Of a stretch of DNA of 64,000 nt, positions 17,641-24,859 are shown piece after piece. The DNA is from an uncultured bacterium (GTDB lineage Bacteria; Planctomycetota; UBA1135; GCA-002686595): the NCBI GenBank assembly GCA_938083085.1, contig CALLKX010000005.1, forward strand, positions 1 through 64,000, given 5' to 3'. The notes beneath the pieces were generated by a model. The model was not told the origin of the DNA, made no database searches, and was given only the letters and a program-made list of their open reading frames with translations. Both the position numbers and the translations under genes were made by a program. Position 1 is the stretch's first letter. Every line of letters starts with the position of its first letter.

Positions 17641-18654
17641 CTACTCTTCGCCGGGCTCGCTCGACCCGTCCGGGTCATACGCGCCCTCGGGGTCGACCTC
17701 GTCGAGCAGGCTCAGGTAGCTCGCGTAACGAGTGTCCGCGAGCAGCCCTTCCTCGGACGCGTCGGCCACCGCGCAGCCAGGCTCATGGTCATGGGTGCAG
17801 TCGGTGTACTGACACCGCGGCTGGAACGGCGCGAGGTCGGGGAACAGGTCTCGTACCTGAGCGCGCTCGAGTCCGTGCAGTCGGAAGACCCGGATCCCAG
17901 GCGTGTCGACCACGTAGCCGCCCATCTCAAGGCGATGGAGCCGCGAGTAGGTGGTCGTGTGCTTGCCTTGCTTCCAGTAGGCGCTGATCTTGCCTTCCTT
18001 GATGTTGAGGCCGGGTTGGATCTGGTTGAGCAGGGTCGACTTCCCGGCTCCGCTCGGCCCGTAGAACACGGAGACGCGGTCCTTGAGCAGCGCGCACATC
18101 TCCTCGACGCCCTCGCCGGTCTTCGCGGAGGTGACCAGGACACGTAGGTCGGGGACGTCACGGTAGGTGGAGAGATAGCGGTCGGCGAACGTCCCCTTCT
18201 TGTCGAGGTCCGCCTTGTTGAAGACGAGCACCGCCGGGATCTGGTGCCAGCTGCAGGCGGCGAGGATGCGGTCCGTGCGGTTGCTCGAGAAGCCGGGGCT
18301 CCGGAGGGAGCCGATCACGAAGAGCTGGTCCACGTTCGACACCAGCACCTGCTCGCGGGGGTCGTGGGACGAGGCGACACGGCCGAGGTAGTTCCGGCGG
18401 GGGAGCACCTCCTCGAGGCTGGCGGGGTCCGTGGAGAGGTCGAGGCGGACGCGGTCGCCGACCGCCACGGGGTTCTTCTGGCCCTGGAGGTCCTCGAACA
18501 GCGCCCCGCGCAGGGCCGCGAGGATCGGCTCTCCGTCACGGGTCTCGCGCACGGCGGTGGAGCCTTCGGTGATAGACGCGGCATCTACGTCCACGTGGAC
18601 CACCTTGGCGTCCACGCGGACGACTCTTCCGAGAGCGTTGGCACCTGCGGTCAT
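17641..18654 (-). CDS. rsgA: Ribosome small-subunit-dependent GTPase A
   Basis: 337 residues from ATG 18654. RsgA is a circularly permuted GTPase that checks and releases 30S maturation factors. Order seen: OB fold (1-100), G4 motif NKAD near 170, G5 region TSAKTGEGVEEM, then P-loop GPSGAGKST near 220, G2/G3 with VVDTPGIRVF, and a zinc site made by CQYTDCTHDHEPGCAV. The permuted G4-G5-G1-G3 order is diagnostic. The tail is acidic (DPDGSSEPGEE). It is divergent from the SpoU methyltransferase gene with a 31-bp gap, so the two share a promoter region. Confidence 0.95.
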   Translation of the reverse strand: MTAGANALGRVVRVDAKVVHVDVDAASITEGSTAVRETRDGEPILAALRGALFEDLQGQKNPVAVGDRVRLDLSTDPASLEEVLPRRNYLGRVASSHDPREQVLVSNVDQLFVIGSLRSPGFSSNRTDRILAACSWHQIPAVLVFNKADLDKKGTFADRYLSTYRDVPDLRVLVTSAKTGEGVEEMCALLKDRVSVFYGPSGAGKSTLLNQIQPGLNIKEGKISAYWKQGKHTTTYSRLHRLEMGGYVVDTPGIRVFRLHGLERAQVRDLFPDLAPFQPRCQYTDCTHDHEPGCAVADASEEGLLADTRYASYLSLLDEVDPEGAYDPDGSSEPGEE

Positions 18655-18685
18655 CGGCGACAAGGGTACGCGGTATCCTCTTTCT

Positions 18686-19459
18686 ATGGACGAGGGACAC
18701 GACGTGATCCGTTCGAGGACGAACCCGTCCCTGAAGCGCGTCGATCGCGTGGCGCGGGGCAAGGAGCCCGGGGCCATGCTCCTCGAGGGGGAGCGGCTGA
18801 TTCTCGATGCTCTGGGGGCGGGCCTGGAGGCGGAGCTCCTGCTGGTGCGCGAGGGCCACGATGAGCTGCTCGAACGGCTCGACGGGCCTGTGACCCGGGC
18901 CGTAGCACCCGCCCTCTTCGAGCGGCTCGGCACCCTCACGACTCCGCCGGGTGTGCTGGGCATCTTCTCCAGGCCGGCGAGCCGTGATGAGGGGGCGCTC
19001 GAGGCCGAGCTGGGCCAGCACGGGTTGGTGCTCGGCGTCGCGGGGGTCTCGGATCCCGGGAACCTGGGCGCCCTCGCACGGTGCGCAGAGGCGGCGGGGG
19101 CGACGGCGATGGTCCTCGCTCCGGGCGGCGCCCGCCCGTTCACTCCGAAGGCCCTGCGTGGCTCCATGGGGAGCCTCCTACGCCTGCCCGTGTACGAGGT
19201 GAGCGACCTCGGGCGGGCAGTCGCTGCGCTGGCGGACGCAGGCTTCAGCCAGTGCGTGGCCGCGACCCGCGGGGGCGCTCCCCTCGACGGGGCGGTCTTC
19301 TCGGAGCGCGCGGTGGTGTGGATGTCGGGGGAGACAGGTGAGGCGCCCCCCGAGCTCTCCAGGTGCGACGCGGTCACCATTCCCATGGCGGGGGAGGTGG
19401 AGTCGCTCAACGTCACGGTCGCTGGCGCACTCATGCTGTTCGCCGCCGCTCGGCGCTGA
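18686..19459 (+). CDS. SpoU/TrmH-family RNA 2'-O-methyltransferase
   Basis: 257 residues from ATG 18686. An N-terminal substrate-binding domain (1-105) precedes a knotted SPOUT domain: motif 1 GVSDPGNLGALARCAEAAGA, motif 2 ETGEAPPEL, motif 3 IPMAGEVESLNVTVAGALML. These bind S-adenosylmethionine and methylate a ribose in rRNA or tRNA (RlmB/TsnR-like). The exact RNA target cannot be read from sequence. Its start is 31 bp from that of rsgA on the other strand, both being ribosome-biogenesis genes. Confidence 0.87.
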   Translation: MDEGHDVIRSRTNPSLKRVDRVARGKEPGAMLLEGERLILDALGAGLEAELLLVREGHDELLERLDGPVTRAVAPALFERLGTLTTPPGVLGIFSRPASRDEGALEAELGQHGLVLGVAGVSDPGNLGALARCAEAAGATAMVLAPGGARPFTPKALRGSMGSLLRLPVYEVSDLGRAVAALADAGFSQCVAATRGGAPLDGAVFSERAVVWMSGETGEAPPELSRCDAVTIPMAGEVESLNVTVAGALMLFAAARR

Positions 19460-19588
19460 GGGGACTTCAGGCCAGCCGGCCTTGTGGCCCTCCGCGGCCA
19501 CGTCCACACTCGATTCACCGAGCCGCGGGCCCCCGAGGGCGTCCTCCTCGTCGGCACGAGATCCCCACCCCCTGGATGGAGTTGCACC

Positions 19589-20914
19589 ATGGAGTCACGA
19601 AGACGCGCGTTCACCTGGCCCTTGCTCCTGCTCCTCGGCGCATCGTCCCTCGCGGCGCAGGAGCCGGTGGGCGATGGGGCCGTGGCCCCCGAGACCGTCA
19701 CTGAACCGGTGATCGGTCCTGTGCTCGGCGACCTGCGCCCGGACGGCGCCAAGGTCTGGCTCCGACTTGGAGACGGGCGCGCGGCACAGCGGACGCTCTT
19801 CGAGGGCGGCGTGCCCCGCAGCCGCGGTCGCTTCTCCCCGCGGCCAGACGCAGACGGCACGGCTGTCCTCGCGCTGGAGCGGCTCGAGCCGGGCGTCGAG
19901 TACCGGGTGCTTCTGGAGGTGGAGGGACAGCCAGACCTGGAGGTGACCTTCACCACCCCGAGCCCACACGCCGACGTGACCGCGGCGCGCGTGGCCTTCG
20001 GGTCCTGCGCGAGCCACGACCGCTTCGAGTCGCAGCCCATCTGGACCGCCATGGCGCAGGCGGCGCCCGATGCCCTCGTGCTGCTCGGCGATACGCCGTA
20101 CATCGACAGCACGGAGCTCGCCCGGCAGCGCCGGCGCTATCGGGAGTTCTGGTCCATCCCCGAGCTCCGGCCGCTCGCCGCGAGCGTGCCGGTCTACGCG
20201 ACCTGGGATGACCACGACTTCGCCACCAACGACCAGGTCGGAGCCCAGCCGGGCCGGGAGCGGTCCCGCCGGGCGTTCGTCGAGTACCACCCTCAGCCCT
20301 CCTTTGGCGACGGTGAGCGGGGCGTCTACACGTCCTTTCGGCGCGGCCCCATGGAGGTCTTTCTCGTGGATACGAGGTGGTTCGGGGATGAGGAGGTCTT
20401 TGGCGCGCCGGGCTCCGGACTGACATCGCTCCTCGGCTCTACTCAGCGGGAGCAGCTCGTCGCCGCGGTCTCCGCGTCGGATGCGGCGGTGAAGGTGCTC
20501 GCCTGCGGGATGGTCTGGAACGGCGCGGTCCGTCCGGGCAAGCGCGACTGCTGGTTCACGTGGCGCCACGAGCGGGACGCGATCTTCACGGCCCTCGGGG
20601 CGGCGAAGGTGAAGGGCGTGGTGCTGGTGGGGGGCGACGTGCACCGGCCACGGGTCATCCGGCACGGGGACGCGGCGGAGCACCTCGGGTACTCACCCAT
20701 CGAGTTCGTCTCGTCCCCGCTGGCCAACCACGCCATCGCCTCCGCCGCGGCGCCTCACCCGGGGCTGGTCTGGGACGCGAGCGCAGACTCGGTCGCGCTC
20801 GTGCTCGAGGTGGAGCTCACGGAGGGTGCTCCGAAGGTCACTGGCCGCATGATCGGCCCGAAGGAAGAGATCCTCCGGACCCACGTGGTGGATCCGAAGG
20901 ACCTCGGTTACTGA
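19589..20914 (+). CDS. Secreted PhoD-like phosphodiesterase/alkaline phosphatase
   Basis: 441 residues from ATG 19589 with a Sec signal (RRRAFTWPLLLLLGASSLAAQ). After an Ig-like N-terminal domain (about 38-125) comes a metallophosphatase domain: FGSCASHDRFE, LLGDTPYIDSTE, YATWDDHDFATND, FLVDTRWFGDEE and LVGGDVHRPRVI, the metal-binding set of the PhoD family (Ca/Fe-dependent phosphodiesterases). It likely hydrolyses phosphate esters outside the cytoplasm, which would fit with the PhoBR pair and phosphate-type porin about 10 kb away. Ends convergent with the Arg-rich gene. Confidence 0.85.
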   Translation: MESRRRAFTWPLLLLLGASSLAAQEPVGDGAVAPETVTEPVIGPVLGDLRPDGAKVWLRLGDGRAAQRTLFEGGVPRSRGRFSPRPDADGTAVLALERLEPGVEYRVLLEVEGQPDLEVTFTTPSPHADVTAARVAFGSCASHDRFESQPIWTAMAQAAPDALVLLGDTPYIDSTELARQRRRYREFWSIPELRPLAASVPVYATWDDHDFATNDQVGAQPGRERSRRAFVEYHPQPSFGDGERGVYTSFRRGPMEVFLVDTRWFGDEEVFGAPGSGLTSLLGSTQREQLVAAVSASDAAVKVLACGMVWNGAVRPGKRDCWFTWRHERDAIFTALGAAKVKGVVLVGGDVHRPRVIRHGDAAEHLGYSPIEFVSSPLANHAIASAAAPHPGLVWDASADSVALVLEVELTEGAPKVTGRMIGPKEEILRTHVVDPKDLGY

Positions 20915-20984
20915 GCTCGGCGCGCCCAGCCCCCGGGCACGTTGACGCCCTCAAGGGGCGGCCTGGAGGCCGGGGCGGCGCGGG

Positions 20985-21773
20985 TCAGCGGCGTGAGCGC
21001 CGGGCTCCGGACCCGCTCTTGAGCGAGCGCGGACCGGGCTGTTGTGCACCACGCTGAGCTCCTCGCGGAGCCCCTCGCTTGGCCCCTCGCTGGGCCCGGT
21101 GCGCGGCCTGCCGCTGGATCTGCGGCTGGACCTGCTGCCGGCCCCGTTGCTGAACCTGCCCCCGGACCTTCCCGGGCGTCCGCCCAGCCGACCGGCGGGC
21201 TCCGGAGCGGCGCGCTCCCGAGCGTTGCCGCCTGGTGCCGTGCGCGCTGGAGCGATCGATGCGGCCGCCGACATCCCGCTGCGCGCGGCCCGGCTGCTCC
21301 CGCTGGATCTCGGAGCGCCCGCGGGCGCTGCGGAGACGACGGGCGCCAAGCTTGCTCTTCATCGCCCCCCGACGTCCGGGGGACCTTGCGCCGGCGGACC
21401 GGTCGAAGCCCGGCTGTTCGAGTCCCCGCTGTTCGGTGCTCGGTCGCCCCGCGCCCCTCGAAGCTCTCGCGCGAGCGCGCATTCCGTCTCTCTTACCGAG
21501 GCCCTGTTCGCCGGCGCCCTGTCCCGTCTGGTCGCCGCGGCGAGCCCGGCGCTGCTCCTGCGCCTCTTGGGGAGCCCGTTCCCCTCGGGCCTTCTGACGG
21601 TCTCCTCGGAGTCTCTCTCCTTGGAGTCTCTGGCGGCCTTGCGTCGACCGGGCCTCCTGCTCGGCAAGCGATGGCTCGGAGCCCAGGTGGGCCTCCTGGG
21701 GCTGTGCCGGGGCGGGTGAGGAGAGGGAGAGGACGAGCGCGCAGGAGAGCAGCGCGAGTGAGAGGTGCTTCAT
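20985..21773 (-). CDS. Secreted Arg/Gln/Gly-rich low-complexity protein
   Basis: 262 residues from ATG 21773. Two independent signs say it is real: a good Shine-Dalgarno GGAAG 5-9 bases before the ATG (rare in this window) and a textbook signal peptide, MKHLSLALLSCALVLSLSSP, cleaved after APA-Q. The mature part, about 239 residues, has roughly 55 Arg by hand count (about 23%) plus much Gln, Gly, Ala and Ser, and hardly any hydrophobic residues. Short imperfect repeats occur: SGARRSGARRSAGR and RAQRGAKRGAPRGAQRGAQQ. It should be intrinsically disordered and very basic. Possible roles are binding an acidic polymer (exopolysaccharide, extracellular DNA) or cell-envelope packing. No family recognised. 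Confidence 0.7.
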   Translation of the reverse strand: MKHLSLALLSCALVLSLSSPAPAQPQEAHLGSEPSLAEQEARSTQGRQRLQGERLRGDRQKARGERAPQEAQEQRRARRGDQTGQGAGEQGLGKRDGMRARARASRGAGRPSTEQRGLEQPGFDRSAGARSPGRRGAMKSKLGARRLRSARGRSEIQREQPGRAQRDVGGRIDRSSAHGTRRQRSGARRSGARRSAGRTPGKVRGQVQQRGRQQVQPQIQRQAAHRAQRGAKRGAPRGAQRGAQQPGPRSLKSGSGARRSRR

Positions 21774-21909
21774 GTTTCTTCCTTGTTCAGGTTCCTATCG
21801 ACGCCGCCAATCTCGGGCGACATGGGGGAGGAACCGGGCGGCCGGCGCGTGGGTTTGCGCCGATACGCCAGCGGAAGAGGCGCTGTTGCCAGCGGTCGAT
21901 GGAAGACCG

Positions 21910-22374
21910 TCAGGAGGACGCCGTCTCGTCGGGAGCCGCGTTGACCATCCAGGTGGAGAAGCCATCCAGGAACGCGCGGAACCCATCGACGTGCTCGGCG
22001 GGGAAGCCGTAGTTCGCTGGCGCGGCGTCGACCACCCGATGGAAGGCGTCGAGCCAGGTGCGGCGGGCGGCCTCGTCGATCTCGAAGGGGAAGTGGCGCA
22101 TCCTCATGCGTGGGGGGCCATACCGCTCGTTGAACAGGGGCGGCCCGCCAAGGAGCTGCACGAAGAAGGCGGCGGACCGCTCCGACGCAGCTCCCATGTC
22201 CTCGGGAAACCAGCGCCGCAGCTCGCTCCGCTCAAGCTCCCCGTAGAAGTCCGCGAGCATCCGGAACACCCCGTCCTGGCCGATCGCCTCCAGGATCTCT
22301 GGCGATGGGCGGTCGATCTGGGGCGGTCCTGAGGCGGGGACGTGGATCGGACGGGTGCGTTCGGGTGCGGACAT
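21910..22374 (-). CDS. Group II truncated haemoglobin
   Basis: 154 residues from ATG 22374. The 2-on-2 globin pattern of the TrHbO group is evident: FYGELERSELRRWFPEDM, FFVQLLGGPPLFNERYGPP, and the proximal haem ligand His94 in MRMRHFPFEI, followed by ARRTWLDAFHRVVD. About 30 extra residues precede the globin core. Such proteins bind O2 or NO and are tied to oxidative or nitrosative stress handling. It is 75 bp from the divergent rarA gene. Confidence 0.85.
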   Translation of the reverse strand: MSAPERTRPIHVPASGPPQIDRPSPEILEAIGQDGVFRMLADFYGELERSELRRWFPEDMGAASERSAAFFVQLLGGPPLFNERYGPPRMRMRHFPFEIDEAARRTWLDAFHRVVDAAPANYGFPAEHVDGFRAFLDGFSTWMVNAAPDETASS

Positions 22375-22449
22375 GGCCGGAGTCTAGTGCCACCAGAGGG
22401 GTCGCCCGTACCATCTTTGCGTGGGGGAGCATGGAGCTCCTCGATCACC

Positions 22450-23745
22450 ATGAGCCCAGCCCTCTTCGACGATTCCGACTCCGGCGCAGATGCCCGGGAG
22501 GACCCGGTCGCCGAAGCTCCTGCGGACGCGCCCTTGGCCGAGCGCATGCGGCCGCAGCAGGCGGGAGAGGTCTTCGGCCAGACGCACCTCCTCGGTGAGG
22601 GGAAGCTCCTCCAGCGCGTGCTCAGCGGTGAGGTGCAGCAGAGCCTGCTCCTGTGGGGTCCGCCGGGCGTCGGAAAGACGACCCTCGCGCGTCTCGTGGC
22701 AGACGCCTCGGGGGCGCGCTTCGTGCCCTTCTCCGCCGTACTCTCCGGGGTGAAGGAGGTCCGGGCGGTGATGGGAGAGGCGCGCGACCGTCGGGCTCGG
22801 ACGGGCGACCGTACGCTGCTCTTCGTGGACGAGATCCACCGCTTCAACAAGGCGCAGCAGGACGCGTTTCTTCCCTTCGTCGAGCGGGGAGACGTGCTGC
22901 TCATCGGCGCGACGACAGAGAACCCGTCCTTTGAGCTCAACGCGGCATTGCTCTCACGCTGCCGCGTGCTGGTGCTGGAGCCGCTCTCGACGGAGGAGAC
23001 GGTCGGACTCATCTGGAGCGCCTGCGAGTCGGAGCGGGGCCTCGGCGGCCGGATCGAGCTGGACGACGAGCAGGTCAAGCGGATCGCCAACGCCAGCGAC
23101 GGGGACGCACGGCGGGCGCTGACCTTGCTGGAGACCGTGGCCGCCGTCAGCTTGAGTGGTGGCAAGGTTGACGACGACGCCCTCGCCGAGGCGCTGCAGC
23201 GGAAGTCGGTGCGCTACGACCGGTCCGGGGACCAGCACTTCGATCTGGTCAGCGCGCTGCACAAGAGCATCCGGAACTCGGACGAGAACGCCGCCCTTTA
23301 CTGGCTCGCCAGGATGCTGGAGGGGGGCGAGGACCGGCGCTACCTCGCCCGGCGACTGATCCGGATCGCCTCCGAGGACGTCGGCCTCGCCGACCCCTTT
23401 GCCCTGCGCGTGGCGCTAGACGCGTCGGAGGCCTTTGATCGTCTCGGGGTCCCGGAGGGGGACCTCGCCCTCGCCCAGGCTGCCGTCTACCTCTCCAGGG
23501 CTCCCAAGAGCAACGCGATCTACAAGGCGCTTGCGATGGCTCAGGGCGACGTGCAGGAGACGGCGAGTGAGCCGGTGCCGATGCACTTGCGGAACGCGCC
23601 GACGGCGCTCATGAAGGGCCTCGGACACGGCCAGGGTTATCGCTACGCGCACGACGACCCGAAGGCTCGCGAGGAGATGAAGTGCATGCCGCCCGGGCTG
23701 GAGGGGCGGGTGTATCTCGGGAACGATCCGCCCGCACGCCCCTGA
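22450..23745 (+). CDS. rarA: Replication-associated recombination protein A (MgsA)
   Basis: 431 residues from ATG 22450. An AAA+ clamp-loader-like ATPase acting at stalled replication forks. Seen: an early LAERMRPQQAGEVFGQTHLLG, Walker A LWGPPGVGKTTLARL, Walker B TLLFVDEIHRFNKAQQDAFL, sensor 1 IGATTENPSFELNAALLSRC, sensor 2 GDARRALTLLE, and the MgsA C-terminal tetramerisation part with ASEDVGLADP, AVYLSRAPKSNAIYKAL and a closing PPGLEGRVY. A chain of hairpins and a terminator follow (23771-23916). Confidence 0.95.
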   Translation: MSPALFDDSDSGADAREDPVAEAPADAPLAERMRPQQAGEVFGQTHLLGEGKLLQRVLSGEVQQSLLLWGPPGVGKTTLARLVADASGARFVPFSAVLSGVKEVRAVMGEARDRRARTGDRTLLFVDEIHRFNKAQQDAFLPFVERGDVLLIGATTENPSFELNAALLSRCRVLVLEPLSTEETVGLIWSACESERGLGGRIELDDEQVKRIANASDGDARRALTLLETVAAVSLSGGKVDDDALAEALQRKSVRYDRSGDQHFDLVSALHKSIRNSDENAALYWLARMLEGGEDRRYLARRLIRIASEDVGLADPFALRVALDASEAFDRLGVPEGDLALAQAAVYLSRAPKSNAIYKALAMAQGDVQETASEPVPMHLRNAPTALMKGLGHGQGYRYAHDDPKAREEMKCMPPGLEGRVYLGNDPPARP

Positions 23746-23770
23746 GCCGGTCAAATGGGCTCAAATCGAC

Positions 23771-23916
23771 GGGTAGAGCCTTGTTTGAGGCATCTTGGGG
23801 CTCTACAACCTCGCAACCCGCAGGTGACTGTGGGCGCGGAGAGCGGCTTGTTGCCGTTCCTTCCGTAACGCAAGCCACGGGGTTGCGGCGTTCGCGTCGT
23901 GGCCCCGTGACTTTTT
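23771..23916 (+). ncRNA. Candidate structured RNA after rarA
   Basis: Four hairpins in a row, read by eye. (1) GTAGAGCC 23773-23780 pairs with GGCTCTAC 23799-23806, extendable by two G-C pairs past an AA bulge. (2) CCCGCAG 23817-23823 pairs with CTGTGGG 23828-23834 round a GTGA (GNRA) loop. (3) CGGA plus GAGCGGC 23837-23847 pair with GCCGTTC and TCCG 23853-23865 round TTGTT. (4) The terminator hairpin 23876-23909 with a TTCG loop. Only short linkers separate them. This could be a free small RNA or a structured 3' end of the rarA message. It matches no RNA family I know, and no promoter was identified. Confidence 0.4.
23876..23916 (+). terminator. Strong intrinsic terminator with UUCG loop
   Basis: CACGGGG (23876-23882) pairs with CCCCGTG (23903-23909), continued inward by eight more pairs including G-U pairs, closed by a TTCG tetraloop (23891-23894). 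The tract ACTTTTTCC follows directly. It ends transcripts coming from rarA or from the candidate RNA before the convergent Usp gene. Confidence 0.85.
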
Positions 23917-23964
23917 CCTGGGGGCCGTATGCGGCTCGCCTTGGCGCCCTCTGCGCCGTCTCGC

Positions 23965-24852
23965 TTATTTGGAGCGGAGGGCGAGGATCGGGCCGCCGGC
24001 TTGCTTGAGAATCGCGTGGGTCACGCCGCCCAGGATCGCGGCGCTCAGCCCAGTGTGTCCGTGGGTTCCCATCACGACCAGGTCCCCCTCCTGGCGAGCG
24101 CTCTCGATGGCGCTGATGGTGCTCCCGATGACGAACTCTGTGGAGTGTTCGACGCCCTGCCAGTCGACCTCGTCGATCGCCGCCTCGAATCGCTTCTGAG
24201 CCGCTTCGTGCAAGCCGTCGACAACGTAGGAAGGAACCATGACGTCGGCACCTCCCTGGGTCATGGGTTCGAACAGGGCCGGCGGTTGGCTCACGTGGAG
24301 CACGTTGACCGGCAAACCGCAGTGCCGCGCCAGATCGCGGGCCGCGTGCAGCGCGGCCACGCTCGGCGCGGAGAGGTCGCAGGGCGCGAGAATGCGGGTG
24401 AGGGGGCGCGGCTCCGTCGGCTGGCTCCAGATGTGGCAGTGGGCGCCCGAGAAGACCGCCCGCTGCGTGCCGCCGAGATCGAAGAAGTGTTGCTTGGTGT
24501 GGGGACCGAGGACAATCAGGTCGGCCGCGACAGACCGCGCGGCGCGGATGAGCGCGGCGTGCGGTCGACCCAGGCCCACCTGGACGTCCGCCGCCCCTTC
24601 CCCGAGGAACGCGTCGGCGCGCTTCTGTGCCCGGCGCTCAGCTGCCTGGTTCAGATCGGCGATGTGGCCGGCGACGCTGGTGAGCGGGCCGTCGGTGTCG
24701 TCCGCCGCGGGGACGTCGAGGGCGTGCACGACGTGCAGCTTGGTCCCGAAGGTGGAGGCGATCGAAGCGGCGGCCTTGAGCGCGCGTTCTCCGCCCGCCT
24801 GGCCGTCGTCGCCGATCACCGCGGAGCTAAAGGGCAGGGTGGGAGTGGTCAT
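23965..24852 (-). CDS. Tandem-domain universal stress protein (UspA family)
   Basis: 295 residues from ATG 24852. Two Usp folds in series: domain 1 (about 10-150) and domain 2 (about 152-295). Domain 2 keeps the ATP-binding G-x2-G-x9-G-Ser/Thr signature in MGTHGHTGLSAAILGGVTHAI. Domain 1 has only a relic (LGPHTKQHFFDLGGTQ), so one nucleotide site per chain is likely. Usp proteins aid survival under starvation and stress. It is 7 bp after the recD2 gene and likely on the same transcript. Confidence 0.85.
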   Translation of the reverse strand: MTTPTLPFSSAVIGDDGQAGGERALKAAASIASTFGTKLHVVHALDVPAADDTDGPLTSVAGHIADLNQAAERRAQKRADAFLGEGAADVQVGLGRPHAALIRAARSVAADLIVLGPHTKQHFFDLGGTQRAVFSGAHCHIWSQPTEPRPLTRILAPCDLSAPSVAALHAARDLARHCGLPVNVLHVSQPPALFEPMTQGGADVMVPSYVVDGLHEAAQKRFEAAIDEVDWQGVEHSTEFVIGSTISAIESARQEGDLVVMGTHGHTGLSAAILGGVTHAILKQAGGPILALRSK

Positions 24853-24859
24853 GGCTAAT

